Shown: one piece after another, positions 6,390 to 6,562 of the stretch | Position numbering within the stretch: position 1 is the first letter of the stretch | Layout of the letters: every line of letters starts with the position of its first letter | NCBI GenBank assembly: GCA_017649745.1 | Contig: JAGCGE010000344.1 | Span: 1 to 6,562, forward strand | Direction of reading: 5' to 3' | DNA: 6,562 bases | Source: Clostridiales bacterium | GTDB taxonomy: Bacteria > Bacillota_A > Clostridia > Saccharofermentanales > Saccharofermentanaceae | Translations under genes and position numbers: made by a program | Notes under the pieces: generated by a model | The model's input: the letters and a program-made list of their open reading frames with translations, nothing else | What the model was told of the DNA's origin: nothing | Database searches by the model: none

Positions 6390-6562
6390 TCAATAGATAA
6401 TATCGTCAATAAACTCATCGATCCTTATCTGGTCAAGGAATTCCCTGATCCTGGATGTTGAATTGATAAGGTTACTGACTGACTCGTCAACGTTAAGAGC
6501 ATCAATGATGCGCGCAACGTATGGAGTGAGGTTAACATCCACATACCATTCTTTTTCAAGAA
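6390..6562 (-). CDS. Second prs-like gene, C-terminal fragment (partial, cut by window edge)
   Basis: The minus-strand frame from 6560 to the TGA at 6390-6392 gives 56 residues beginning LEKEWYVDVNLTPYV and ending IDDIIY. Aligned by eye without gaps to residues 354-395 of the neighbouring Prs, 22 of 42 positions are identical, including the W..DVN, IDA.N.D.S and SNLIN blocks. This is therefore the end of a paralogous, similarly long-type ribose-phosphate pyrophosphokinase homolog. The final 14 or so residues differ: the complete copy ends basic (KKILREKGEKIEGINN), this one acidic (IRIDEFIDDIIY). The catalytic part lies outside the window, so activity cannot be judged. It is upstream of, and co-directional with, the complete copy. 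Confidence 0.85.
   Translation of the reverse strand, partial: LEKEWYVDVNLTPYVARIIDALNVDESVSNLINSTSRIREFLDQIRIDEFIDDIIY

Noticed and set aside
6363..6393. Terminator or strong promoter between the two prs-like genes
   Set aside because: The inverted repeat pairs only four bases without a proper T-tract, and the TTGACT box lacks a good -10 at 16-18 bases.
1..6562. Frequent GATC sites, suggesting a methylation-linked signal
   Set aside because: A rough count in the first 1.2 kb is about twice chance, but it is explained by preferred GAT and ATC codons; there is no clustering at a regulatory position.
1..6562. A defence, mobile or otherwise undescribed multi-gene system
   Set aside because: Apart from one small membrane protein and two fragmentary points, all genes belong to known housekeeping families; there are no integrases, transposases, repeats or abrupt composition changes.

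Overview
The window looks like ordinary chromosomal DNA of a low-GC, anaerobic Firmicute, most likely a member of the Clostridia. The reasons are moderate AT-richness, clear AGGAGGTG-type ribosome binding sites, tightly packed co-directional genes, a QueH-type (oxygen-sensitive, metal-cluster) epoxyqueuosine reductase, an RqcH/NFACT protein, and an unusually long ribose-phosphate pyrophosphokinase resembling the roughly 390-residue form I recall from Lachnospiraceae and their relatives. The sequence alone does not support a genus.

Plus-strand block (1-2829): the last 13 codons of an upstream gene, perhaps yebC, run directly into ruvC, ruvA and ruvB, followed after one base by queH. RuvA and RuvB form the Holliday-junction branch-migration motor and RuvC is the resolvase. 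All the main catalytic or binding residues are present, so the whole RuvABC resolvasome appears functional. QueH makes queuosine for tRNA wobble position 34. It occupies the place where many bacteria have other queuosine genes (queA/tgt) next to ruvAB.

Minus-strand block (6562-2826, read right to left): the 3' end of a second prs-like gene, a 69-base gap, a complete prs-like gene, a 122-residue two-helix membrane protein of unknown function, and rqcH. The last three are within 8 bases of each other or overlap, so they are probably one operon. PRPP synthesis, a small membrane protein and ribosome-associated quality control are thus physically linked.

The two blocks converge at 2826-2829, where the stop codons of queH and rqcH overlap in a TTAA tetranucleotide with no terminator between them. 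There are no RNA genes, CRISPR arrays, insertion sequences or defence systems visible. The points most worth following up are the tandem prs paralogs, the unknown membrane protein overlapping rqcH, and a near-perfect terminator-like hairpin pointing antisense inside the start of that membrane-protein gene.
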